NCBI GenBank assembly: GCA_023634235.1
Contig: JAMKCF010000015.1
Span: 3,573,698 to 3,637,697 of the forward strand
Source of the DNA: Pisaster brevispinus
Taxonomy: Eukaryota; Echinodermata; Asteroidea; Forcipulatida; Asteriidae
Length of the DNA: 64,000 nucleotides
Direction of reading: 5' to 3'
The stretch's first letter is position 1, and every line of letters starts with the position of its first letter. Of the stretch, positions 33,701 to 45,700 are shown one piece after another. The position numbers were made by a program, and so were the translations under genes. A model generated the notes under the pieces. It searched no databases, was not told where the DNA came from, and saw nothing but the letters and a program-made list of their open reading frames with translations.

Positions 33701-36700
33701 GTACATGGGTGGGTTCAGCTCATGGTTTATTTTATAGGGGTCCAAAAGTAGAACCCTGAGGAACTCCATAGAGATAAATGATACAGCACTGGTAATGTGG
33801 GTCAAATAAATCTCCCTTAATGCTTATATTCATTGGGCCAACACTGACTCCTGCAAATTTTTCCCCCCATATCAGAAGTGGAAATTATGATTGACTTCTT
33901 TGGACAAGTCAACAACTTGGAAAAAAAAGTTCTGAAAATACACCATGATATTTATCTCATCTTGCAATTAATTAAATAAAAAATAAAAAAATGTTGGTAA
34001 AAACTGAAGTTTTCCACTTTCTAACCAGTGCTGTAACATACCTTTAAACATTCAACCATCATTCACTTTACACATCAGCAATAGAGATAACAACAAAAAT
34101 AGATCACAAAATCGAGTGGATGATTTGGAGAACTGGAACACTTGAGTTGGTTGGGCGGCAATGGAGTTGGGGTTTTTCAAGTTGGGTATAATATGGTGCT
34201 ACTTTATAACCGTCCCAAGAACAACACCCTGAGGGATACCATTCAATCAAAAATGCTAAAGAAGAATATCTGAGAATATTCCACATCTATGCGACACAAC
34301 AAGGATCTTCTGAGACAGTGCACGAGAATATAAACTTGACTGAGAGTGCAAAATTATTGGACATTTCTTAAAATAGAGAAGACACAAGCACAAAGTAAAG
34401 CCCTCTATAACGTTCTTTCCGTAAAAGAGAGAAATGAAAATAGTCTCAGTTTACCTGAATGTAAAGTTGTGGTAAGTTGTTGGTGGTCTTAAACCTCCTT
34501 TGAATTCATTCTGTCTAAGACGTTATCGGTTTGGTAAAAACAGGCAGATTATTTCCATTCTTAAGGTTTGTCTTGATGTAATACAAAAAAATACTTTGAA
34601 GGGCTCAAATAAAGTATTAAAAACAATTTCTCCAGGATTAGAAAGTTTTCACTTCTGATTTCTTAATCTGGCCAGAGGACCGAAGCAAAGTTTCTGTATT
34701 GAGATTTTGAAAACTTGTAGTTTCTTATTATCAACTTCAAATGTTGGTACAGGTTTTCCGATTTGAGCTTCTGGTATGAATCTATAAAAGTAAGTGTTTG
34801 AAGAAAATTTTCTTTTTTTTGTGAAAGGCTGTACAATATTTTGCATCTTGTTTGCAGATTTAGATTCAGAAGAGTCTAATATTAAAGATGGTGCATAGTG
34901 ATAACAAAAAGATGTGCTTGTAAAAGATTATCAATTTTTTGTTTGTAGAAAACCATTTTAGTATTACAATTTTTTGGAAACTGAAAAAGATGGTGAAAAT
35001 ATTTAAAGATCAAAAGACAGAATACTACTCACTTTTTCCATGAGATTATGACACCTGCGATAGCCAGAATGCATAATATGAAGAGAACCACAGCCAAGAA
35101 GAGTAAGGCTATGGCTTCCACTGTCGGCTCAGCGTCTGTGTTGATTGCTTGTCTGCCAGTTGTGGGTTTGCGCACCTCGATGACTCGCCCGCTCCCGTCT
35201 GTTGAGATGCCTTTGTAGACCTCGTCCAGTTTGGTGAAGTCTTTCAGAAGCCTGTTTGAGAATTTTTATTAATTATAATTGATGGTAATAACAATACTAA
35301 AGAAAACTTACAAAGCGCACACACCCACCTAATAAAAGGAGCTTATGGCGCTACCCAAAAAAAAACCTGATAATGCTCAATCTATATGTTGTATGAGTTG
35401 AAGTACATCAAATCCTGTGGCTATTTACCGCTGCTTGGTACAGGCCGGTTGTGGCCGCTATTGTTTCTCGCTGCTATTTGCTACAAGCCGGTTGTGGCCG
35501 CTATTGTCTCTCGCTGCTATTTGCTACAAGCCGGTTGTGGCCGCTATAGTCTCTCACTGCTATTTGCTACAAGCCGGTTGTGGCTGCTATAGTCTCTCGC
35601 TGCTATTTGGTACAAGCCGGTTGTGGCTGCTATTGTCTCTCGCTGCTATTTGGTACAAGCCGGTTGTGGCCGCTATATATAGTCTCTCACTGCTATTTGG
35701 TACAAGCCGGTTGTGGCTGCTATTGTCTCTCGCTGCTATTTGGTACAAGCCGGTTGTGGCCTCTATAGTCTTTCGCTGCTATTTGCTACAAGCCGGTTGT
35801 GGCCGCTATAGTCTCTCGCTGCTATTTGCTACAAGCCGGTTGTGGCTGCTATTGTCTCTCACTGCTATTTGGTACAAGCCGGTTGTGGCCGCTATATATA
35901 GTCTCTCACTGCTATTTGCTACAAGCCGGTTGTGGCCGCTATAGTCTCTCGCTGCTATTTGGTACAAGCCGGTTGTGGCTGCTATTGTCTCTCGCTGCTA
36001 TTTGGTACAAGCCGGTTGTGGCCGCTATATATAGTCTCTCACTGCTATTTGGTACAAGCCGGTTGTGGCTGCTATTGTCTCTCGCTGCTATTTGGTACAA
36101 GCCGGTTGTGGCCTCTATAGTCTCTCGCTGCTATTTGCTACAAGCCGGTTGTGGCCGCTATAGTCTCTCGCTGCTATTTGCTACAAGCCGGTTGTGGCTG
36201 CTATTGTCTCTCGCTGCTATTTGGTACAAGCCAGTTGTGGCCGCTATAGTCTCTCGCTGCTATTTGGTACAAGCCGGTTGTGGCCGCTATAGTCTCTCGC
36301 TACTGTTTGGTACAAGCCAGTTGTGGCCGCTATAGTCTCTTAAGCGTTACAAACAAAAAGGTATTGGTAGTTCCTTACTCAATCAGCCGGTCATTGGTCA
36401 ATGGCTTCCCGGTGTTTTTATCGATGGCATAGAACTGGACGTCTGAGCCTGAAGGGTCACTCTTCTCAAAACTGGTCCCATGTTTACGAACTCCCACATC
36501 TTCTATAACAACCTCGTCCCCTAGGATGTCTTCAAGGGCTGCCTCGATGAGGTCTTGATTAGAGCGGAGGAGTGTCGGGGGAACGTTGCCAGCGAGGATG
36601 GCCCGATTGTCTTCATTGATGAGGGCAATCTGATACAGTTGGGTGTAAAGTATATAGATTGTTGGGGTTTCTTTTAATAAGGAAACTTTCAGGATTTATC

Positions 36701-39700
36701 CTTACACGGTCTACGCCATGAATAAAGCATTCTGGTAAAATTCACTCTGCATTTTGTATCCCATCCTTCTCGCATGATAGACTACACCATGTATACACAA
36801 CATTACAAAAAGCCCATGTAGTGGATACGAGAATACAATCTTGCATAGTTTGTTTATTCGTATAGTATTATCTTCCGATGAAATGACAAAGATCCGCTTG
36901 GATGTTATAAAAAAACAACTAATAAACGTTTTACATTTATGCAATGAAGAGAATCTGTGTCATTCGTTGAAAGATGGAATGTTCCTTCGCCTCATTGATG
37001 GAACATTTTCATATTTCAACCGAACAAATTTTGTCACTGTTAAACATTTTTTAAAATGTGTATAATATCACTGGTTTCTGGCAAAGACAATTCATTTCCA
37101 TCGCCTAGTTGTCAAACAACACACCACAGAACAAACTTGTGTACATGGTATTACCGCAAACCTTACTACAATCCTACTTATTGCCTTTAATACATAACTT
37201 GAAAGTAATGAGGATCAAGCACAGAAGTATATACTTCTAATAGAGCTTGGTATTTCATCACCATGCAAATTGATTGATGGACTATTGGCGAGCAGGGACT
37301 CATAGACCACGACGAGGACACCATCAAGTGGCTTGAAGTCACTAAATTACAAATCTAACTACATTCAATGTTCACCCTGGTCCAGAGGTCAAACGAAAGA
37401 AGAAGACTTACAGAGATGGTGGTATTAGCTTTCTTATCAGGAGGTCCAAATCGTTCCCTTCCAGTCACAGTGTATCTGAAGATCCGAGGCTCGGCAGCAA
37501 ACTCAGCCACCGTCCTGATGATACCGGTGGACTCGGCGATGGAGAAGCTGTCTGGGGTTGGCTTGTTGGCATCGTTGGTCGGTGCTGATGATGACTGCAT
37601 CATAGACATGGAATAGTCTATGAGGCTGTTGTTGTTGCTGTCCAAATCTATGGTCTGAAATGAAAAGAACAGGGTGAAGATATGACTCCAGTCTGTTTAG
37701 CAATCTCAATCTGGGCACAATGCTCTGCTTACCATGGAATTCTGCGCTTACAGCTCATAGAATCAAGCATTTCACAGGGTGGTTGAAGCTCAGTATTCTG
37801 TGGTAAGCATTGCCCTGAATGATTCTGTTGTAATTTGGGAGGCTATCAATCTTACTCGCAGCCGAATCGCTGAATTGTGAAGGACCCCGGCTACAACATG
37901 TTTGGGAGAAGATCTGTAAAGGCACCTTTGGTAGCCAGCCACTTCGACCCATATACGATCACAGAGCAAAGCCAGAGATCAAAGATTTTCCCCCAAGGGA
38001 AGGACAAAAACAAAAGGCCCCGAATATACCTCGTCTCATTTCTCATTTATCTCATTTATTTATGCTGGTTGTGAAGCCAAGGACTCTCAAAAAGGTGAAC
38101 TAAATCACTATACTAGCCCAAGAACCCAATGGAGAGAAGACAATGAAGGAAGTTTCAGTTTTAGACGGAGGAAAACCCCAGAGAATTATTAAAACCCACG
38201 CAATCATGTAGGGATTGAAATACCCAATCCACATAGTGCCCCCCAGTGGTATTTGAACCGGGGTCCCAGAGGTGAAAGGCAAAGAAAGATACCACTACAC
38301 CAACCTGACCACCTTGTGATACAGGAGAAAACAACGCACAAGAGACGATCTGAGGTCTAGAGCGCTTAGCACACTAGCCACCCAATCCACCCAATTCAGA
38401 CTCTGAAATGCTCGGACCATTTCCCTGAGGGCTCCAGCGGGCGGACGGCTTCCGGCGGGCGGAGCAAATCCAACATTCATTTTAGATGTGACTGGTGCCC
38501 CCACTCATTTTTCGTTTAACAAGGAGTACTTTCTGCTTAACAGCTTTATGAAATGTGGGCCTTGAATAATTGGGTCAACTATATACTTACGATCATTGTG
38601 ATTACTGCAGTACCAACACTTGCCGATTCAGACACACCAATAAAGTAGGCGCTTTCGGGGAAGGTCGGCACGTTGTCATTGATGTCAACCAGCTCTATAT
38701 TTATCTCCACGACACTGGGATCTAAAAAAAATTTAATAATAATAAGAGATGCAGTGGTCAGATGCAACAAATGTACCAAAAACATTCAACAATTTTTTTA
38801 CTAAATGGTGTTTAAAGCTTTGCATGGTGTGACAAATAAGAAGCAACTATAAAAAGTAAACTTGCGGGTACAACCATGTATAAAATCTCTTTTCAGATCC
38901 AACACTCCCTCAAAAGAGATTTTATACATGGTTATACCCGCAATTTTACTATTTATAGTTACTTCTTAATTTTTTTACTACAAAAATGAGCAAACAGTTT
39001 TGAGTTTTGGCAGGAAATGTTTTGGTATGGAATGCTTCATTTCATTTATTAATTCTGGTTGTGAAGCCAAGAACTCTCGGAAAAGCAAACTTAATCACTA
39101 TAGGGGGCCTACTAGCCAAGAACCCCATGGAGAGAAGACAATGAAGACAAACCCCTGAGAATGATTCCAGGGAAAACAAACGCAATCAGGTGGGACTGAA
39201 CTCCAATCCACATAGTGCCCCCGGTGGAATTCGAACCAGGGTCCTGGAGGTGGAAGGAAAGCAATGATACCACTACGCCAACCTCAACCCCCCAGATCAA
39301 ATGTTACATTTTAACCACTAAAGCATCGTCATCATCTTGTAACTGTGCCTGCGGTCTCCTCACCTGCCTGCCTCCTCTTCCTCCTCGCGCCCATCCCTGC
39401 TCCAGTCGTTGCTTCAATCACACTGGCCTGCACCATGAGGGAGTAGGAACTCACATTCTCCCGGTCAAGAACTGCCTTGGTGGTCATGGTGCCCATGTTG
39501 TTCAGCGACACAAGCTCAAATTTACCTGTCAACAAACATTTGGAAAATTACCTGCTTATAAAAAATAAAAAAATAAAAATACTTCAGATTTGACATTATA
39601 AGTTGTCACACAAGCGCTTGTGCCGACGAAAAATGTAGCGCTTCTGTGCCCCATATCAATGCAACGAGGCAGAAGGCCGAGTCTTGGATATGAGATGCAG

Positions 39701-42700
39701 GTGTACTGTATGTTACCCATATTCCACGAGCGTATGTGTGATGGACAATGAATTCATCCTCAAGCAAACTTGACGGGCAGCTTAAAAAAGCTAAATACGC
39801 GTAGAAAGAACGGCGCAATACGCAGGGTGTGATATGGACTGTGCAATATATGGAATAATAACACGCTGTTATGTTGCCATGGATCGACCGAACAGAAAGG
39901 ATTCAAGTTTGCTTTTAAAGATAAAATGTCATACGAGCTTAATTGACAGATGTAAAGCACCCTGGAAAAAGGACACTTGTGATTAATTTTTTGTATTCCA
40001 TCTTTGGGGGGATGAAACCAAAGCAAGGGACCCTCAAAAGTGACTAGCGGTGTAACCTGTGTAGGGCTGAAGATAGCTGTGTAGAGAAGATGATGAAGAA
40101 ATCTTAGTTTTTGATGTAGGAGGAAACACCTACTGGGGAAAGCCAGTGCAATCATATCAGGACTGAAAACTCAATCCACTAGCAAGGCTCCAGGATGGAT
40201 TCAAACCTGGGGCCACAGAGGTGAAAGGCAGGGCCAGGAAATTGCTACGCCAAGCTGTATGCCCAACTATATGACAACCTAAAGGTGTGATATATACTGT
40301 TCATCATTGGTTTCGAAGAACAAAGTCGATATTATAAACCTAACAAAAAACGCTGAAAAAATGTCTTACCCTTGGTGGTTTGAAAGGATAATCTGAAGAA
40401 AAAAATGCTCCCATTGAAAAGGAGGAGCCTCTATGGCCCTGTGACGCTGAATGGGTTTGGAACAAGCTGAGAATCTTGAATGTAATTGTCTTCATTTACA
40501 TAAAGAGATGACTCACCATCCTCGTCACCAGCTATGATCAGGTATTCAATCTCATCACCCTGATTGGCCGAAGCTTGAAGCTCAATGACCTTGGTCCCTA
40601 TCGGCTCCTCCTCCTTTAGGTCATCGACCCTGTAAACGATATCAAATAATTGTAACAATATATCACTTTGAGATGGGGGGAGTTCACTTACAGCTATTAA
40701 TTATCTTTCCTAATTAAACTTGACCTCATGCGTATGAAAACTAATTCTAAAGTTCTGAATATAAACCAAAGTACTAAGACTAACACATTGGACTTCCAGA
40801 GAATGTTTGGCTCACTTAGTGAGATCACACCAGGGCCTAGTTTGCGGAATTTAACACAAGCCAGGTTTTTGAACAGTGAGGTTTAATAGATGTAATATTT
40901 GCATCGGGGATAAAGAATTTTAATTTGGTTTTTCCCTTACACCGATGTGTATTAAAGCACTGTGTGCTCGGTGCTTTCCCGAGCTCTGTGAAAAAAAAAA
41001 AAGGGTGAGGTTTCTTACGTGTAAACAGATTGCGGGAAGACAGGCTTTTCCATCTTGACCAAAATAATCAGAGAAGCCGTCGCACTCCTGGATGGGTTCC
41101 CGCCATCATAAGCAGTCACATTAAACTGGAATAAAGCCAAGGTAAAGTATTTTCAAGAGAAGTGCCTCCTGTATAAAAGTGCATTTGTAGCAACTTCAAC
41201 TAAGAGAAATAAGTGTCACGGTTTATCCTAAAATGTCAAATATAATACAGTCAGCAGATCCTCAGCTACAATCTCGGCCATATCTCGCTGGGCCCCCGCC
41301 CCCCTGGCCCCCATTCAATGTTGGCTCTCATTGCGCAGTCTGCGCTCCTGACAACATTGAGCGGGGGAGGGGGGAAAGAGGGATGGAGAGTATGTTTAGT
41401 GTCGCAATTGGCCCAAGCATTTTGGCCGAGATTGTAGGGGTAAAAAGAAAGTATAGCTTATTTGGCTGATCATGTGGGCCGCACGCACAAAGCTGTGCGC
41501 TTCTCTTTGTTTCATCACTGCTTTACCTCTAAGATGGCGCTTATTGCATAAGAGCCATACATGCATCAGCTACACGTGTCCAACAAAGTATAAAGTGTTT
41601 CAGTGAGTTTTGCTCAAGTTTAACTTGTGTGTGAATCCCCTAGGGATCAAGCTTGTGCAGATGACAGTGAACAATAAATCTTGATTTGAGGAAAGTTTGG
41701 TGATGGCTTACATTATGTACTTCAGGAGCATTCTCCAAGCTAGTCTTGGTTACAAACACACCCTCCTCTTTGTTAGGCATGAAGAAGTAGACACTGGCTG
41801 GGCTGAAGTCGTACTTAACCTTTCCGCTGGGCGTGCTCTGAATAATTAAAAAGATTCAATTAATTTAACCATGTTCGCAAGTGTGACATAATTCCAATGT
41901 AAAGCCCCGGTCACAACCCACCGTGTGTGTTTTTAGTCCGTACATTTTTTGGGGAGGCCACGGCTGCCACGTTTATCTGAAAACGTGGGGGTGAATCCGT
42001 AGCCCGACCGCAGCATGAACGCAGCGAAAGTTCCTCGTGCGCTTAAAGTGCTATACGGCGTGTCTGCGTGCTCCCATATCCGTACTGAGGCGGTACTCAC
42101 CACGTACGGATGCCCAAATTTTGCCCACGTTTTTGCAAGTAGACAGCACGCACTTGCAAGTACGGCGGGTTGGGACCATGGCTTTAGCTACACCCACTTC
42201 CAGACAAACTGGCTCTACTGATGACCATGAAGAGCTGCTAACATTTGCACCTTGCAATCAGGAAGACTTTGTACAGTCAAGAAGATATTTAGAATTACGC
42301 TCAACATAATTGGGAATTAAAGGGTCCATAATCAGGAAGATTTTCACATCGGGGCCCAATTTCATGGCTCTGCTTAACGCCGAATCCTGCGCTTGCGATC
42401 ACCATTTGCTGTTTACTGTGCAAGTGCCGAATTTCTGCACTAGATGTGTAAGCGAAGAATGCGTAATAACGTGGAGTACGCACTTGCACAAGCAAAATTC
42501 TCTGCTAACTTGTGAAATACACTTGGCGTATAAGCAAAGAATTTCCTACTTTTGTAAGCGCCTTTGCTTACGGTAAGCAGAGCCATGAAATTGGGCCCTC
42601 TTCAACAGAAAATGGAAAGATTGGTTTTTTTTCCAGGGAACTTTCTGCAGAATCAGGGAGAGTTGGTAGCTGTGGATTACCAGAAGGGGAGTTGCATTTG

Positions 42701-45700
42701 AGTACTTTTTTTTGAAGATTTCATGCAAAGAAAGTTAATTAATTAATTGGACTTGGCTTTCACATACAGTCTTCTAAGACTAAGTCTTCTCAGAATCAAA
42801 AGTTTCTTTCATAAGAAATGCATTTGAACAATGGAATGGATGACTTGGTAAAATTTATAATACAATATATATATAACATATTATCATTCTTCTCATTTGG
42901 CTAACAATTTTGCGTTTTAAATTTCATCAATATTAAAACTTGTCAAGGACTAGTAATTGTTAGTTTTAAATAATACAAGTAAGCTATTGTCGCAACCTGA
43001 CATCATCTCACGTTTCAAGTATTTAATACATTGTGTGTGGCAAACTTTGAAGTATTTGATATTGTTGTTTTTCAATTTGGACAAATCATTGTCTGTCCAT
43101 ATTTGTTTGGAGAATAAAAGTCTAAATATCGGGAGAAACTTTTTTTGATTTAAGAACAAAAAAGTAAACAATTGGGAATAAAAAAAAAAAAAAAAAAAAA
43201 AACCTCCAACACATTGTACCTTTTAATAGATGTTAATTTTGCATCGGGGATAAAGAATATTAATTTTGGTTTTTTACCCTACACCAATGTGTGTTAGCAC
43301 TGTATACTCAGTACTTTCCCAAGTTCTGTGAAAAAAAAAATCACAGGCATATTACTCGGGTGGGATTCGAACCCACGACCTTTGCAATTCTAGAGCAGTG
43401 TCTTACCAACTAAACATAGGATTCGAACTGCCTCTATCTACCGGGCAATCTCGGTGGTCTAGTTGGTAAGACACTGCTCTAGAATTGCAAAGGTCGTGGG
43501 TTCGAATCCCACCCGAGTAATATGCCTGTGATTTTTTTTCACAGAACTTGGGAAAGTACTGAGTATACAGTGCTAACACACATCGGTGTAGGGTAAAAAA
43601 CAAAAATTAACATTGTACCTTCACATTTTAAGGCAAATGAGCCGTGCCACACTTACCGCCAGGTCTCCATCAATTGCTCTAATCCCACTAGCAGCAACAG
43701 TTCCCAAGCTAGCTGATCTCAAGACAGCTCCCTGGTAGCTGTCCATGCTGAAGACTGGAGCGTATTCGTTGTCATCCTGTAAGAAATAAGAAAACATCAA
43801 TGATTACAGAGTCGAGGATAAAAAAAAGAGAGAAATTTGCTCCTTGCCAAAGTAAACAAAATAAGAACAGTTTTGAGGTATACATTTGTTTTTTAATATC
43901 AAGTAATAAACCACAAGGGGAAACAACTGACTGGGTAAATTTGAAATAATTTAGGTTTGAACAAAGACAAACTAACTAAAGCAGGACTTGAACCTGCGAC
44001 CTCCGGATCAATGTACAGGCAGTCTGCCAACTGAGGTGCTCTACCAACTGAGCTCAGTTGGTAGAGCTCAGTTGGTAAATCCAGACATTGCAGGTTCAAG
44101 TTCTGCTCAAGTAAATTGTTCTTTGTTCAACCCAGAAGTGTACATTTGTTTTCCTTTACCACCCATCTTTTTATTGGGGGTGTGACACTTTTGGGTGGGC
44201 ATAATAACACGGGCAAAAAGTCTCCTTTAACTGACACAAATGGTTGTCTCCTAACACCCTGTCTCCTTCTTCATTATTCATCCCTTGCCTTTTCTGCATG
44301 CTGTCTGCCTCTCTCTCTCTCTCTCACTCTTTTCATTTCTTTCCACTGGAGAGCTTCCTTTACACCAGAATACCTGTTTATGTGTGCTGTGTTGTCATTT
44401 AATAGCCTACCAGAAAGACTCTGCTAGGGTCGAAACATCAGGCTATTAACTTTTTTTTTTGTGCATTCAGTCTTTTGGGTTTGGTATAAGCAGTTTGCAA
44501 AAGCCAATTCTTTTTTTTCTCAATTCATCACCTCCTAAAACAAGTCAGACAATTAAATGACAGATAAACTTATGAGGAGGACGAAACTCACCAACACAAT
44601 GACAGTCACTGTAGCTGTGGCATTGAGCATTCCGATGCTGCCAGTGTCATATACTGTCACCTGCAGCGTGTGCATCTGCTTTGTTTCAAAGTCGAGTACC
44701 TTGAGTAGGGAGAGACTGCCATTGTTTGGGTTGATGGAGAAGGTCTGTACATCTCCTGAGGTGATGCTGTATTCCAAGACGGCAGTCTCGTCACTGTCAA
44801 AAGCCTGCCATAAATATTCATTCATAAATACCCCAGACAGTTTCGCTATTCCTATTGGTGGAGAGCATGTCACGTGGGGATGTTTGAACAGATGATAAAG
44901 CACGGCCAAGAGTGTTTATAACCGGCTGGCTTCGCGTGTTGGGCGCGCAAGCTCACGGTACGCCAATTTAATTACGCGGAACGCAATATATAGCTATTAG
45001 TACCAGCGCGTAATCTATTTTTACACGCGCGTACACACAGCCCAACGCGCACCAAACATAACTTTTAAAAAGTTTTTGAAAATGTACAAAATGTACAGAT
45101 TGTCACAGATTGTCTATACAATTTTTTTCGCTTTTTAACAAAAGGGCATTTATGAATGGGAATAAAAGAGTAGTGACTCGTTCTTAAACGGCCGTTTAAA
45201 ACCTTGCAGGGTCGTGGCCGTGCGATAAAGGCCCTCGCCTTCGGCTCGGGCCTTTATCGCACGGCCACGACCCTGCCGGTTTTAAACGGCCGTTTAAGAA
45301 CGAGTCGCCACTCTTTTATTCCCTTATTTATTTATTATTTATTTATTAATTCTAGATGCGATGCCAAGGATTCTCGGAAAAGCAAACTTAATCACTGTAC
45401 TAGCCAAGAGACCCATGGAGAGAAGACAAGGAAGGAAGTTTCAGTTTCAGACGTGGGAGAAAAACCTTAGAGAATTATTACAGGGAAAACCCAAGCAATC
45501 AGGTAAGGACTTAAAACCCAATCCACATAGTGCCCCCGGTGGGATTCGACTGGGGGTCACAGAGGTGGAAGGAGAGGAAAAGTACAACTATTCCAACCTG
45601 ATCGCCCTATGGTACAGGACTAATTATACTGATCTGTAATGGCATTTAAAGATATTGTAACCAAGTCATTAGTATTGTGTTTTAAAAAAAGTTTTAAAAA

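Larger units (their letters stand above)
30870..35032 (-). other. PCDH15 intron between TM and first cytoplasmic exon
   Basis: About 4.2 kb. It holds a MITE (32404-32570), a piece of another near 32190-32290, a 48-bp tandem repeat (33385-33560), and two short reverse-transcriptase-like remnants (about 33730-33870 and 34200-34290, -). The remainder (30900-32150, 34300-35030) is AT-rich with nothing recognised. Confidence 0.6.

Noticed and set aside
35417..36335. Long + strand open frames of 175 and 178 codons
   Set aside because: They lie wholly in the 44-bp minisatellite; all three frames stay open because the unit lacks stops, so they are repeat artefacts.
43441..43520. tRNA gene on the + strand
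   Set aside because: Good T-arm, but the acceptor stem is imperfect and the segment is the head of a SINE with an inverted partner.
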